64,000 nt of DNA from NCBI RefSeq assembly GCF_900199455.1, contig NZ_FZQR01000005.1, positions 62,001 to 126,000 of the forward strand, given 5' to 3'. The position numbers were made by a program, and so were the translations under genes. The notes under the pieces are model-generated. The model saw nothing but the letters and a program-made list of their open reading frames with translations. It had not been told where the DNA came from and did no database searches. The DNA comes from Mesorhizobium carmichaelinearum. Its GTDB lineage: Bacteria; Pseudomonadota; Alphaproteobacteria; Rhizobiales; Rhizobiaceae. Below, piece after piece: positions 44,223 through 53,231 of this stretch. The first letter of the stretch is position 1. Every line of letters starts with the position of its first letter.

Positions 44223-44931
44223 CGTGAAAAACCTGGAAGTCGCCTATGGCGATGTCGGCGCGCTGTGGGGCGTGTCGATCCATGTCGACCCCGGCACCAT
44301 CGTCGCCATCGTCGGCGCCAATGGCGCCGGCAAGACGACGCTCTTGAAGACCATCTCCGGCCTGTTGAAGCCGAGGCGCGGCGAGGTCCTTCTTGCGGGC
44401 GTGCCGCTGGCCGGCAAGGCGCCGGAGGAGATCGCCGGCATGGGCATTGCGCATGTGCCGGAAGGGCGCGGCCTGTTCCGGCAGATGACGGTGCTGGAAA
44501 ACCTCGAACTCGGCGCTTTCCAGCCCAAGGTGCGAAAGCATTTCAAGCAGTCGCTGGAGAAAGCCTACGTGCTGTTTCCACGGCTGAAGGAGCGTGCAGG
44601 GCAGAAGGCCGGCTCGCTCTCCGGCGGCGAGCAGCAGATGCTGGCGATCGCGCGCGCCACCATGTCGGACCCATCGCTGCTCATCCTCGACGAGCCGTCG
44701 CTGGGCCTCAGCCCGATCGTGGTGCAGCAGATGTTCGCGCTGATCGAGACCTTGCACAAACAGGGCGTCACTATCCTCTTGGTCGAGCAGAACATCCATC
44801 AGGCGCTGAAGGTTGCCGACTATGGCTTCGTGCTGAAGACCGGCGAGCTTGCCATGCAAGGCACGGGCGCCGAGCTCATCGCCGACCCCGAAATCCAGAA
44901 GGCCTATATGGGCGTGTTGGAGGTGCAATGA
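44203..44931 (+). CDS. livF: Branched-chain amino acid-type ABC transporter ATPase (LivF-like)
   Basis: A 242-residue ATPase with Walker A GANGAGKTTLLKTI, signature LSGGEQQMLAIARA and Walker B LLILDEPSLGLSPI. The TTG at 44203 is taken because the LivF family begins a few residues before LEVAYG; a GTG at 44224 would give a product shorter by seven residues. Its last bases overlap the LivH start. Confidence 0.88.
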   Translation: MANRLLDVKNLEVAYGDVGALWGVSIHVDPGTIVAIVGANGAGKTTLLKTISGLLKPRRGEVLLAGVPLAGKAPEEIAGMGIAHVPEGRGLFRQMTVLENLELGAFQPKVRKHFKQSLEKAYVLFPRLKERAGQKAGSLSGGEQQMLAIARATMSDPSLLILDEPSLGLSPIVVQQMFALIETLHKQGVTILLVEQNIHQALKVADYGFVLKTGELAMQGTGAELIADPEIQKAYMGVLEVQ

Positions 44932-45824
44932 TGCAGGCCATTCCGCCTCCCGAAATCCTGCTGCAGCTATCGCTCAATGGCGCGCTGGGCGGTGCCATGT
45001 ATGGCGTCGCCGCCGTGGGCCTCAGCCTGATCTTCGGCACCATGCGGCTGATCTTCCTGGCGCAGGGCGCGATGATCATCCTTGCCGCCTATTTCGTGCG
45101 GGCGCTGTTCTATGGGCTCGGCATCGACCCGTTCCTGTCGCTGCTGATCGTCGTGCCAGTCGGGCTCGGCGTCGGCTGGCTGGTCTATCAGGGCCTGTTC
45201 CGCCGCGCGGCCGCCGAAGAGGACCGCAACATCTCGCTCTTGATCGCCGTCGGCCTGATGTTCCTGGTCCAGAATCTGATGACGGTGGTCTGGGGTGGCA
45301 ACACCGCCGCTGTGGTCACCTCCTACACGGCGAGCGGCATCGAGATTTTGGGCGTGCGCACCTCCTTCACGCGCTCGATGGGTTTCTTGATCGCGCTTGC
45401 CGGCACCGGGCTGGTGGTGCTGTTCCTGCGCAAGACGCTGGTCGGCAAGGCGGTGCGCGCGGCCTCCGAGGACATGGAAGCGGCGACGCTAATGGGTATC
45501 AGCCCGCACCGCGTCAATGCGATTGCCTTCGCCATCGGCATTGCGCTTGCCGGAGCGGCGGGCGTGGCGGTGGCGACCACCTTCCCGTTCAACCCGTTCG
45601 CCGGTTTCATCTTCAGCCTCAAGGCGCTGGTGGCACTGGCGCTGGGCGGCATCGGCAATGTCGCCGGCGCGCTCGCCGGCGGCATCATCCTCGGTCTGAT
45701 CGAGGCCTATGTGCAGTATTTCATCTCGGGCGGCTGGACCAACGCCATCGCCTACGGCGTGTTCCTGGCGGTGCTGATGTTCAAGCCGGAAGGCCTGTTC
45801 AGCCGGCCCTACAAGAAGGCTTGA
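44931..45824 (+). CDS. livH: Branched-chain amino acid-type ABC transporter permease (LivH-like)
   Basis: A 297-residue permease with about eight transmembrane segments. It opens LLQLSLNGALGGAMYGVAAVGLSLIFG and contains SEDMEAATLMGISPHRVNAIAF, the LivH cytoplasmic loop. Two successive ATG codons (44928 and 44931) follow GGAGGTG; the second has better spacing. Long upstream open frame is not part of the protein. Confidence 0.92.
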   Translation: MQAIPPPEILLQLSLNGALGGAMYGVAAVGLSLIFGTMRLIFLAQGAMIILAAYFVRALFYGLGIDPFLSLLIVVPVGLGVGWLVYQGLFRRAAAEEDRNISLLIAVGLMFLVQNLMTVVWGGNTAAVVTSYTASGIEILGVRTSFTRSMGFLIALAGTGLVVLFLRKTLVGKAVRAASEDMEAATLMGISPHRVNAIAFAIGIALAGAAGVAVATTFPFNPFAGFIFSLKALVALALGGIGNVAGALAGGIILGLIEAYVQYFISGGWTNAIAYGVFLAVLMFKPEGLFSRPYKKA

Positions 45825-45829
45825 GCGCC

Positions 45830-46816
45830 ATGTTGAAGCAAGCCGTGCCAAAACAAGCCTGGATGTGGATCGCCATTGCCGTCGTCGCGGCGCTCGCGCT
45901 GTTGCCGCTGCTGCCCGGCGCGATCGACAGCTACGCCTTCTCGTTCCTGTTCTTCGTCTTCATCTACGCCATCATGGCGCAAGGCTGGAACCTCGTCGCC
46001 GGCTTCGGTGGCCAGATCAGCCTGGGCAACCACGCCTTCTTCGGGCTCGGCGCCTACACCACTGCCATCCTGTGGAGCGGCAACTATCTCTGGGGCTCGC
46101 TCTATGATGCCTATCCGCGCATCTATTATTTCGACCCGGTGACGATGGTGCTGGGCGGGCTGGTCGCGGCCGTCGCCGCCATCATCATCGGCCTGCCGCT
46201 TTTGTCCAAACTGCGCGGCGACTATTTCGCGCTGGGCACGCTCGGCTTCGGCGAGATCGTCAAGGTGATGTTCATCAATGGCGGCGACTTCACCGGTGGC
46301 GCCTTCGGCGTCGTCGCGCCCGCCGGCACCTTCGACACGCTGTTGCCGCACTATCTGGTCGGGCTCGGCCTGATGGTGGGCGTAGCACTCGCCATCCGCC
46401 TGCTGATGCGCTCGCGCTACGGCCTGGCGCTGATTGCGGTGCGCGACGACGAGATGGCGGCGTCGGCCAACGGCATCGATGTGCTGAGGGTCAAGGTCGC
46501 CGCCTTCGCCGGCAGCGCCTTCATCGCCGGCATCGCCGGCAGCCTCTACACCTACTACATCTTCCATGTCGGGCCGGACTCGGTCTTCGACCTCGACTGG
46601 ATGCTGCTGCCGCTGATGATGACCGTGGTCGGCGGCACCGGCACGCTGCTCGGCCCGATCCTCGGCGCTTTCGTCATGTACGCGGTGTTCGACCTCGCGC
46701 GCATCGTCGTGCCGGATTATCACCCGGTTATTTCGGGGCTGACGATTATCCTGGCGATGCTGTTCCTGCCGAAGGGACTGATGCGGAGTTTTGGAGGGAG
46801 GGTGCGGGTGGTTTGA
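45830..46816 (+). CDS. livM: Branched-chain amino acid-type ABC transporter permease (LivM-like)
   Basis: A 328-residue permease with about eight to ten transmembrane segments, including GGQISLGNHAFFGLGAY and the loop VRDDEMAASANGIDVLRVKVAAFA. It completes the transporter: binding protein, G, F, H, M. Its last 170 bases and about 55 bases beyond are duplicated, in decayed form, at 52619-52820. The 219 bases after the gene contain a short plus frame from 46933 that I do not regard as a gene. Confidence 0.92.
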   Translation: MLKQAVPKQAWMWIAIAVVAALALLPLLPGAIDSYAFSFLFFVFIYAIMAQGWNLVAGFGGQISLGNHAFFGLGAYTTAILWSGNYLWGSLYDAYPRIYYFDPVTMVLGGLVAAVAAIIIGLPLLSKLRGDYFALGTLGFGEIVKVMFINGGDFTGGAFGVVAPAGTFDTLLPHYLVGLGLMVGVALAIRLLMRSRYGLALIAVRDDEMAASANGIDVLRVKVAAFAGSAFIAGIAGSLYTYYIFHVGPDSVFDLDWMLLPLMMTVVGGTGTLLGPILGAFVMYAVFDLARIVVPDYHPVISGLTIILAMLFLPKGLMRSFGGRVRVV

Positions 46817-47035
46817 GGGAGGCTCAGCGTAGGCTCAAATAAAATGGTTGCTGATGTCAGCAATGCGCCTGATCTCGGTCCTTCCGCCGGCCCCTCCGAC
46901 CTCCAGAAGCGGACATCACTGGTGTCAACGCGATGCGCAACCGGGACTACAACGCCCACATGCTTGAATTGTCACGCACGATCTTCGATGAAATTCCGCG
47001 CAACCGCCCGCGTCAGCGGTCGCGGCAGCAGAGCG

Positions 47036-47869
47036 CTAAATCCGGCAGACCGCCACGACGAAGAACTCGCGGTAGCAGAAGTCCGGATCGTCGAGCAGGC
47101 GATCCGGCCGCTGCTTCAGCTCTCGCCAATAGGCCTGGTCGGCGTCAGGCAGAGCGTAGCCCGAAGCGACGCTGGCAAAATAGGCCAGCAGGTCGCGAAC
47201 ATAGTCGCGCGTGAAGCGAGGCGCGGGCGCCCAGCGCTCGACCAGCCAGCCCTTGCGACTGACGACCTCCAGGCCCGCCTGCCGCAGACGCGCCGGAAGC
47301 GTCGAACCGCAATCGGTGCCGAGCACGCCCCGGTCGCGAAACCCCTGCAGCCTGGCGGCCATGAAGCGCGCCAGCAGGGTCCGGTCCATGGGCAGGATCT
47401 GCAGGATAGTCGAATCGAAATCCTTGACGGCGAAGATGCCGCCCGGCTTCAGCACGCGCCTGGCCTCGCCGACGGCAAGCTCGAACTCGGCCGGTGTCAG
47501 ATACTGCATGACATTGCCGGACCAGACGCAATCGAACGATGCGTCGGCGAATGGCAGCGACAGGATGCTGCCGACACGCGTGGCAATTTCCGGCGGCTCG
47601 GGCAGCGTGCCCGCGAGCACCTCGACTCGGCCGATGTTTTCAGGCGCGAGGTCGAGCGCGGCGATGAAGCCGGATGGGCCGACGGCTCTGGCGATGAGCG
47701 GCAGGAAGCCGCCGCTGCCGCATCCGGCGTCGAGCACGCTCCAGCCCGGGCGGATACCGGCGTCGAGCAAGGCCGCCTCGTATTCGGGCCGCGACGATTC
47801 GAAATGAAGATCGAGCCAGCTGGCGTCGCTCGCTTCGTGACCGGTGGACGTTTCGTTTCTGCCAGACAA
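47036..47869 (-). CDS. Class I SAM-dependent methyltransferase
   Basis: A 277-residue Rossmann-fold methyltransferase. The SAM motif is VLDAGCGSGGFLPLIARAVG at about residue 44, followed by FIAALDLAPENIGRV and later VLKPGGIFAVKDFD. The last 80 residues have a distinct pattern (RDYVRDLLAYFASVASGYALP) that may recognise the substrate. It stands alone, and no substrate can be assigned. Confidence 0.88.
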   Translation of the reverse strand: MSGRNETSTGHEASDASWLDLHFESSRPEYEAALLDAGIRPGWSVLDAGCGSGGFLPLIARAVGPSGFIAALDLAPENIGRVEVLAGTLPEPPEIATRVGSILSLPFADASFDCVWSGNVMQYLTPAEFELAVGEARRVLKPGGIFAVKDFDSTILQILPMDRTLLARFMAARLQGFRDRGVLGTDCGSTLPARLRQAGLEVVSRKGWLVERWAPAPRFTRDYVRDLLAYFASVASGYALPDADQAYWRELKQRPDRLLDDPDFCYREFFVVAVCRI

Positions 47870-47910
47870 ATGACTACCCCGTTATGGCGCATCGAAGATA
47901 AAAGCGTACC

Positions 47911-47940
47911 GAATCGCACCGCGCAATGGCGGTGCGAATC
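47911..47940. repeat. Inverted repeat in the promoter of the methyltransferase gene
   Basis: TCGCACCGC and GCGGTGCGA are exact inverted 9-mers around a 6-base centre, with further partial matches outside. It is about 45 bases upstream of the methyltransferase start. It may be a regulator site or an RNA hairpin. Confidence 0.4.
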
Positions 47941-48496
47941 TATGTGGAACCGGGCCGGTCCATTGCCCTCATCATTTGATGCTGATGGACAAGGTGCGCC
48001 CAATCTCGGCCGATAGCCACGAAGCAACCTCGGGGGACAGTCCTGCACTCCTTGGGGCCTCCGTCTATATAGGCTGTCTCACAGGTAGACGGTTCCAACC
48101 CGCTTCGAGGCGCCCCAACTGTGATCCGAGCTTCCAACCCGCCTTTTTGGCCCGAATGCCACGTCAGCGCGCCAGGCGACCTAGCTGACGGTCTAATATC
48201 ATCGTTGCGTAGCCGTAAGCCGCCATTCCGCTTTCGGCCCCCTAGCCGCCGCGTGCATGTTCATCGTGAACCTGCTCCACCGCATCGCCAACGCTACCAG
48301 CAAATCTCGGACTGCCACCACCTCCGGATATCGCGGCCCCCCGCCGGATCTTTCGGTCGCGGCACTGGATACCGATGAATTGGCGCGCATCGCGTGCCGG
48401 ATAAAGCTGTCTTGCCGAATGGGGGTAATGCAGAACTTTGGAGGTCCTACCCGATCCGCCTGAGGCGTCCCTTATGTGCCCGCGATTGGCGCCGCG
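47941..48496. other. 556-bp region without a supported gene
   Basis: A plus frame 48257-48463 (68 codons, beginning MFIVNLLHRIANATSK) has some likeness in length and charge to small rhizobial proteins, but it lacks a ribosome-binding site. Nothing else is recognised. The region is between the methyltransferase and TetR genes. Confidence 0.4.
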
Positions 48497-49063
48497 CTAA
48501 CGCGACTGCATCAGCGTCCGTGCCGCATCTTTGCCCGCCGCGAGGATGCGATCCGATAACTCCGTCCCTTCGACGGCGCGGGCCAGTTGCAGCGTGCCGA
48601 TGAGTGTCGCAAAGACAGCCAGCGCCGTGCCTTCCGGATCCTTGGCCTGTGGAATTGCGGCGGCCAGCTGGTGCGCCAGGGTCAGCAAGCGGTCGGTATA
48701 GACGGCGCGTGTTTCCGGTGGCTGACGCGCCAGCTCCGGCAACAGCGCGGCGGACGCGCAGCCTTGTCCCGGATTGTCCCGGTGCTCGGCCGACAGATAG
48801 GCCTCTATGGCCACCTCTGGGCCTCCCGAGGCGAGTGCTTGCGCCAATTGCTGCGCCTGAAGCTCCATGGCCGCCGCCACGCTTTCACGCACAAGCTCCG
48901 CCTTGGATTGGAAATGCGGGTAGAAGGCGCCGTTGGTCAGTCCGGCGTCGCTCATGATGGTCGCCAGTCCGGACGCGGCGATGCCGTCACCCCGGAAACG
49001 GTCGGCGGCGACTTCCATGATCCTACCGCGTGACGCGTCCTTGCGGCCCTTTTCGTAGCGCAT
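48497..49063 (-). CDS. TetR-family regulator of the divergent SDR gene
   Basis: A 188-residue regulator. The helix-turn-helix is RIMEVAADRFRGDGIAASGLATIMSDAGLTNGAFYPHFQSK at about residues 14-53, typical of the AcrR/NemR-like group. It contains Cys in the ligand domain (GQGCASAALLPE). Two matching dyads lie between it and the SDR gene at 49168. In this group the ligand is often a reactive or toxic electrophile, which would suit the SDR and the quinone oxidoreductase downstream. Confidence 0.9.
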   Translation of the reverse strand: MRYEKGRKDASRGRIMEVAADRFRGDGIAASGLATIMSDAGLTNGAFYPHFQSKAELVRESVAAAMELQAQQLAQALASGGPEVAIEAYLSAEHRDNPGQGCASAALLPELARQPPETRAVYTDRLLTLAHQLAAAIPQAKDPEGTALAVFATLIGTLQLARAVEGTELSDRILAAGKDAARTLMQSR

Positions 49064-49089
49064 GGCTGCTCCTGCCTTTCTGCTATTGC

Positions 49090-49122
49090 ATTATGGTCGT
49101 AATTTGATATTATGATCGTAAT
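49090..49122. promoter_or_regulatory. Tandem TetR operators upstream of the SDR gene
   Basis: ATTATGGTCGTAAT at 49090-49103 and ATTATGATCGTAAT at 49109-49122 differ at one base and are each near-palindromic (ATTAYGATCRTAAT). They are spaced 19 bp apart, in the 104-bp divergent promoter between the TetR gene and the SDR gene. This is a classic autoregulated TetR arrangement. Confidence 0.7.
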
Positions 49123-49167
49123 TCAATCAATGAGAAAAAGCTAGCCCTCGTGGCTTTGGAGCGTGAC

Positions 49168-49983
49168 ATGACTATGAATTCCGGAAAGACCGCCATTGTG
49201 ACCGGGGCCTCCTCGGGCATCGGCCGCGCCAGCGCCGAGGCTTTGGCGCGAGCAGGATTCACCGTCTTCGGGACGAGTCGCCGTGCGGCCGGCAACGGCC
49301 CGGACGGCGTTACCATGCTGGCCTGCGACGTGACCGACGAAGCCTCCGTGGCAAAACTGGTCGACGAGGTGCTGGCCAAGGCCAAACGCATTGACCTGCT
49401 CGTCAACAATGCCGGTATCGGTTTGCTCGGAGGTGCGGAAGAATCCTCAAGCACCCAAGCTCACGCGCTGTTCGACGTGAACGTCTTCGGTGTCCTGCGG
49501 GTGACGAACGCGGTTTTGCCGATCATGCGACGTCAAGGAAAGGGCAGGATCATCAACATGAGTTCAATTCTGGGTCTGATCCCATCTCCCTTTAACGCGC
49601 TGTACGCATCGACGAAGCATGCCATCGAAGGCTATTCCGAGTCGCTCGACCACGAGCTACGCACGTTCGGAATTCGGGTGGTGCTAGTCGAGCCCGGCGT
49701 TACCCGAACGTCGTTCGAAGAAAATGTTACGAGACCTGATCGGTTGCTTCCGGTCTATGATACGGTGCGCCCTCGCATGGAAGCGTTGATGCGAAAGTGG
49801 ATAGAACGCGGCGATGCCCCCGACATTGTCGCAAGAGCGGTGGTGAAAGCCGCGACGGATGCAATGCCGCGCAGGCGCTACACCGCTGGAAAACAGGCGG
49901 GCCAGGTTCGGTTCCTGCGCCGTTTCCTTCCCGAATCCGTGGTCGACAAGAGCCTGCGGAAGATCAACGAGCTGCCGGCCTGA
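49168..49983 (+). CDS. Short-chain dehydrogenase/reductase
   Basis: A 271-residue SDR from the ATG at 49168 after GGAG. It has the cofactor motif VTGASSGIGRASAEAL, the NAG motif VNNAGIGLLGG and the YASTKHAIEGYSES active site (YxxxK with the upstream Ser in MSSILG). It is divergent from the TetR gene, with two operators between, so it is the probable target. The substrate is unknown. Confidence 0.92.
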   Translation: MTMNSGKTAIVTGASSGIGRASAEALARAGFTVFGTSRRAAGNGPDGVTMLACDVTDEASVAKLVDEVLAKAKRIDLLVNNAGIGLLGGAEESSSTQAHALFDVNVFGVLRVTNAVLPIMRRQGKGRIINMSSILGLIPSPFNALYASTKHAIEGYSESLDHELRTFGIRVVLVEPGVTRTSFEENVTRPDRLLPVYDTVRPRMEALMRKWIERGDAPDIVARAVVKAATDAMPRRRYTAGKQAGQVRFLRRFLPESVVDKSLRKINELPA

Positions 49984-50086
49984 AGCAGGCTGGATGGGCT
50001 TGCGCAAGCAGTTCCGTCTGCCGGTCTGAAGGCAGACGATTTCACGCATGGGCGACACGCCAAATCACTTTCAGAAAGTCACTGCC

Positions 50087-51088
50087 ATGAAGGCATTCGT
50101 CGTCGATAAATACAGCAAGAAGGGCACTCTGCGGCTGGCCGAGATGCCGGAACCGGAAGTCGGGGACAGCGATGTCCTGGTCGAGGTCCATGCCGCTGGG
50201 GTGAACCTGCTCGATTCCAAGGTCAAGACCGGAGAGTTCAAGCTCATCCTGCCCTATCGCCGGCCGTTCATCCTGGGCCACGACGTGGCCGGGAAGGTCA
50301 TCCGCGTGGGCTCGAAGGTCCGCAAGTTCAAACCCGGCGACGATGTCTATGCGCGGCCGCGCGACGGCCGGATCGGGGCGTTCGCGGAGTTCATCGCCAT
50401 GGATGAAGCCGACGTGGCGTTGAAGCCCAAAAATCTCAGTATGGAAGAGGTGGCCTCTATTCCGCTGGTCGGCCTGACCGCCTGGCAGGTGCTCGTCGAA
50501 AGGGCGGGCTTGAGGAAAGGCCAGAAGGTCTTCATCCAGGCCGGCTCCGGCGGCGTCGGCACATTCGCCATCCAGCTGGCAAAGCACCTCGGCGCGATCG
50601 TGGCAACGACGGCGAGCGCGGCGAGTGCGGGTCTGGTCAAGGGGCTCGGCGCCGATGTCGTCGTCGACTACCGGAAAGACGATTTCGAAAAAATCCTGTC
50701 GGGCTACGACGTCGTCCTGAACAGCCAGGACGCCAAAACGCTTGAGAAATCGCTCACTGTGCTGAAACCGGGCGGCAAGCTCATCTCCATCTCCGGTCCG
50801 CCGGATCCCGAATTCGCCCGGGAAAAGCGACTGAACGTGGTGCTGAGGCTGGTTCTTCGCCTGCTAAGCCGCGGCATCCGGTCCAGAGCCAGGCGCCGTG
50901 GCGTGAGTTTTTCGTTCCTTTTCATGGGGGCGCAAGGTGACCAGCTGGGCAAGATCACCGCGCTCATCGAATCCGGAGCGATCCGCCCGGTTGTCGATCG
51001 GATCTTTGCCTTCGAAGCGACCAATGAGGCTCTGGCCTACGTCGAAAGCGGTCGCGCCAAAGGCAAGGTCGTCATCAAGGTCAGATAG
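50087..51088 (+). CDS. Zinc-independent quinone oxidoreductase/alcohol dehydrogenase-like protein
   Basis: A 333-residue medium-chain dehydrogenase of the quinone-oxidoreductase type. It starts at ATG 50087 (MKAFVVDKYSKKGTLRLAEM), has the GHDVAGKVIRVG segment, the cofactor motif QAGSGGVGTFAIQLAKHLGA near residue 152, and no catalytic-zinc cysteines. A longer start at 50048 is possible. It is co-oriented with the SDR gene 103 bases upstream and is probably under the same control. Confidence 0.88.
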   Translation: MKAFVVDKYSKKGTLRLAEMPEPEVGDSDVLVEVHAAGVNLLDSKVKTGEFKLILPYRRPFILGHDVAGKVIRVGSKVRKFKPGDDVYARPRDGRIGAFAEFIAMDEADVALKPKNLSMEEVASIPLVGLTAWQVLVERAGLRKGQKVFIQAGSGGVGTFAIQLAKHLGAIVATTASAASAGLVKGLGADVVVDYRKDDFEKILSGYDVVLNSQDAKTLEKSLTVLKPGGKLISISGPPDPEFAREKRLNVVLRLVLRLLSRGIRSRARRRGVSFSFLFMGAQGDQLGKITALIESGAIRPVVDRIFAFEATNEALAYVESGRAKGKVVIKVR

Positions 51089-51117
51089 AAGGCCAAAAGA
51101 AGCAGACGCTTATCCTG

Positions 51118-52208
51118 CTAACCCGGCAGCCGCACTTCGCATTTTTGCATAAGCCAGGGATCACCATGGGCCATGAGCTTTCCCTGATCGACAAGGGCCA
51201 CGACACGGCTCAGCAGCATCAAGTCGCCGACCTGGATATACGGCTCCATATTATGTCCCATGACCTCGGGATGACCCGTGCAATCTTGCGCCAATCCTTG
51301 CTAGCTCGCTCCAGCAGGAGCGCATCGAAGACATCCGCGGGCGCCGAGACGAGCCCAGAATCGGTGACGATGCGGAACGGTGCGTTCTCGGATTTCAACG
51401 TTCGCCAGCGTCGCGCGGCATCCTCTCGTTCCTGGCTCGTCATCGCGCGTTCCGTGCCGAACAACAAGGCAAGCTCCGTTTCGCTCATGAGCGAAACGGC
51501 CTGTTTGGGGCTCGACAATCGCGGTTTGCTGTCGGGCCGCGTCATCGGCATTTGCAGCCCGGTGACGTCGATGATGTCGTAGGGGCGGTCACCGAGGCGA
51601 TCCGCCAGGGCCAGGAAGAAAGCATGCTCATGGGCGCTGTGGCGTCCGAACCAGACGACGAGGCGGTCCGTGGTCGACATGATTTGCTTCCAGAAACCGT
51701 CGAGATCGACGTCGTGCTCGTCATATTCGTCATACATCGACGCCCACCAGCCCACCCGTGCCGAGGACTCCTGGGAATCAATCGGGCCGCAGCTGAGATC
51801 GTCGCGAAAACTGATCACATCGTCGGTACGCCCGCTCGTGCGGATCGCCCGGCGAAGCGAACCACCCGCCGAATGGCCGGGCGCGATGTGCAGTATGCCG
51901 CTGCGCCACCTCTGCGTCCCATCCGGGTTCAAATCTCGCTTGAAATGGTCGGTTTCGGAAAACGTGAAATGGACGATCAACCGTCCGTCCGACAGCAGAA
52001 GCCGGTACGCGGTGGTTTTGCCGGACGACCAATGGGCGACGAAACGGATTTCATCATTCCCATGGGTCAGGTCTTGGATTTCCGCGCGTTCGCCGCTGGA
52101 GCCATCGATGGCCTGCACGACGAGGTGGCCATCGACAATCTTGATCTCGATCGTCGTGGTCGTGTGCCGGTCGTTCCCGGCAATCCAGCGGCCAACAAAA
52201 TCCTCCAT
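51118..52208 (-). pseudogene. DUF1835/DUF3658 protein with a C-terminal frameshift
   Basis: The main frame (52208 to 51219) has the DUF1835 pattern (ILHIAPGHSAGGSLRRAI, VISFRDDLSCGPI) and DUF3658 parts (LKSENAPFRIVTDSGLVSAP, DALLLERASKDWRKIARVI). The expected end, EVMGHNMEPYIQVGDLMLL and SRVVALVDQGKLMAHGDPW, lies in the other frame and ends at the TAG on 51118-51120. The span of 1091 bases is one short of a multiple of three, so a single-base loss near 51265-51272 fits. It may be a true mutation or a sequencing error. Function of the family is unknown. Confidence 0.75.
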
Positions 52209-52269
52209 CAGCCTTGATCCTCGCCATTGCTCATTCTCGAACGGCTCGAGATCGCCCGCGCGCGGTCAG

Positions 52270-52500
52270 CTACTCCGAAAAGCTCACGCTCACGCCGCGC
52301 TGGCGAAAATAGGCCTGCATCAACTTGCGGCCCGAGCGGTTGCTCTGCGCCAGTTTGGTCGGATCGAACACTGCCTGTTTCAGCCCCTCTCGTGCCAGCG
52401 CTGCCTTGAGCGCCGCGATATGCGCGTCGATCTCGGCATTGTCCGCGCGGAGCGAGGCATAGATATTTTCGGTCGCCTCGGCCACGGTCAGTTCGCTCAC
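52270..52500 (-). CDS. Small hypothetical protein (76 aa)
   Basis: The product starts MSELTVAEATENIYASLRADNAEI and is mostly helical, with the ending MQAYFRQRGVSVSFSE. It lacks a signal peptide and membrane segments. It lies 61 bases upstream of the DUF1835 gene on the same strand. The composition and codon use look coding, but I do not recognise the family. Confidence 0.6.
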   Translation of the reverse strand: MSELTVAEATENIYASLRADNAEIDAHIAALKAALAREGLKQAVFDPTKLAQSNRSGRKLMQAYFRQRGVSVSFSE

Positions 52501-52618
52501 GGGTGTCGTCCTTTGGTTGGTTGATCGGGCGGCGGCTTAGCACAGATTCGCGGCTCCGCGATACCGATGGCAGCGTCACCGCGCAGCGCCCGGGTTTTGG
52601 TGCCGCAATCTGCGTATG

Positions 52619-52820
52619 GGCCATCCTGGGTGCCTTCGTGATGTAGCGGTGTTCGACCTGGCGCGGATAGTGGTCCCGAATTATCACCCGGTGATTTCGG
52701 GGCTGACCATTATCCTAGCGATGCTGTTTCTGCCGAAGAGGCTGATGCGGAGTTTTGCGGCGAGGGTGACTTGAGGAGGAAGGGGGTGGGCTCAAATCGA
52801 CTGGTTGCTGATGTCAGGAA
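52619..52820 (+). pseudogene. Duplicated and decayed 3' end of livM with its downstream flank
   Basis: This stretch aligns with 46650-46870, covering the last 55 codons of livM and the bases after it. In a central ungapped part of 112 bases I count about 100 matches. Single-base losses break the frame (TACGCG in livM is TAGCG here). The shared flank continues past the stop (GGTTGCTGATGTCAG). So it is a copy of a segment, not a gene on its own. Confidence 0.75.
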
Positions 52821-53231
52821 TGGGGCCGGAAGCGGACCGGCCGCAATCGAGGCAGACCCTCGAAAGGCTGCCGTTCTGCTTGCGACCCAAAGCGGCTGTT
52901 CGCCGCTAAGGGCGCTTAGGGTCTTTCTCGGCAGGCTGCCGTTGGTTACACTGTAACGCTCGGCCATAAGCGGTCGGGCACTTCCAGACCTTGGCGCACC
53001 TGGGTATCAAGAGCCTGCTCGGCTCGTGGGGCGCCATCTAGTAAAAGCGTTGCCCTCCCTAAGAACTAGCGTCCGCCCTCTCCGTGCTATAAATTGACTA
53101 TCGACGCCGACCTCGACGCCGTCCTAAGGCCGACCGCCATTTCAGCATGCCCAAGGACGTATGTGCCGCACATGGGCTCAAGCCACCCGCCCGCACATCC
53201 GTTGTGGATTGACCCGCGAGGAGGGATCAGC
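52821..53231. other. 411-bp region without a supported gene
   Basis: It includes GCGACCCAAAGCGGCTGTTCGCCGC-like text around 52880-52905, a motif I associate with decayed intergenic repeats, and short open frames without family features. The AhpC-like gene promoter should lie in the last 100 bases. Confidence 0.35.

Noticed and set aside
46933..47214. Plus-strand 93-codon open frame after livM
   Set aside because: No ribosome-binding site or family pattern, and most of it is antisense to the methyltransferase gene.
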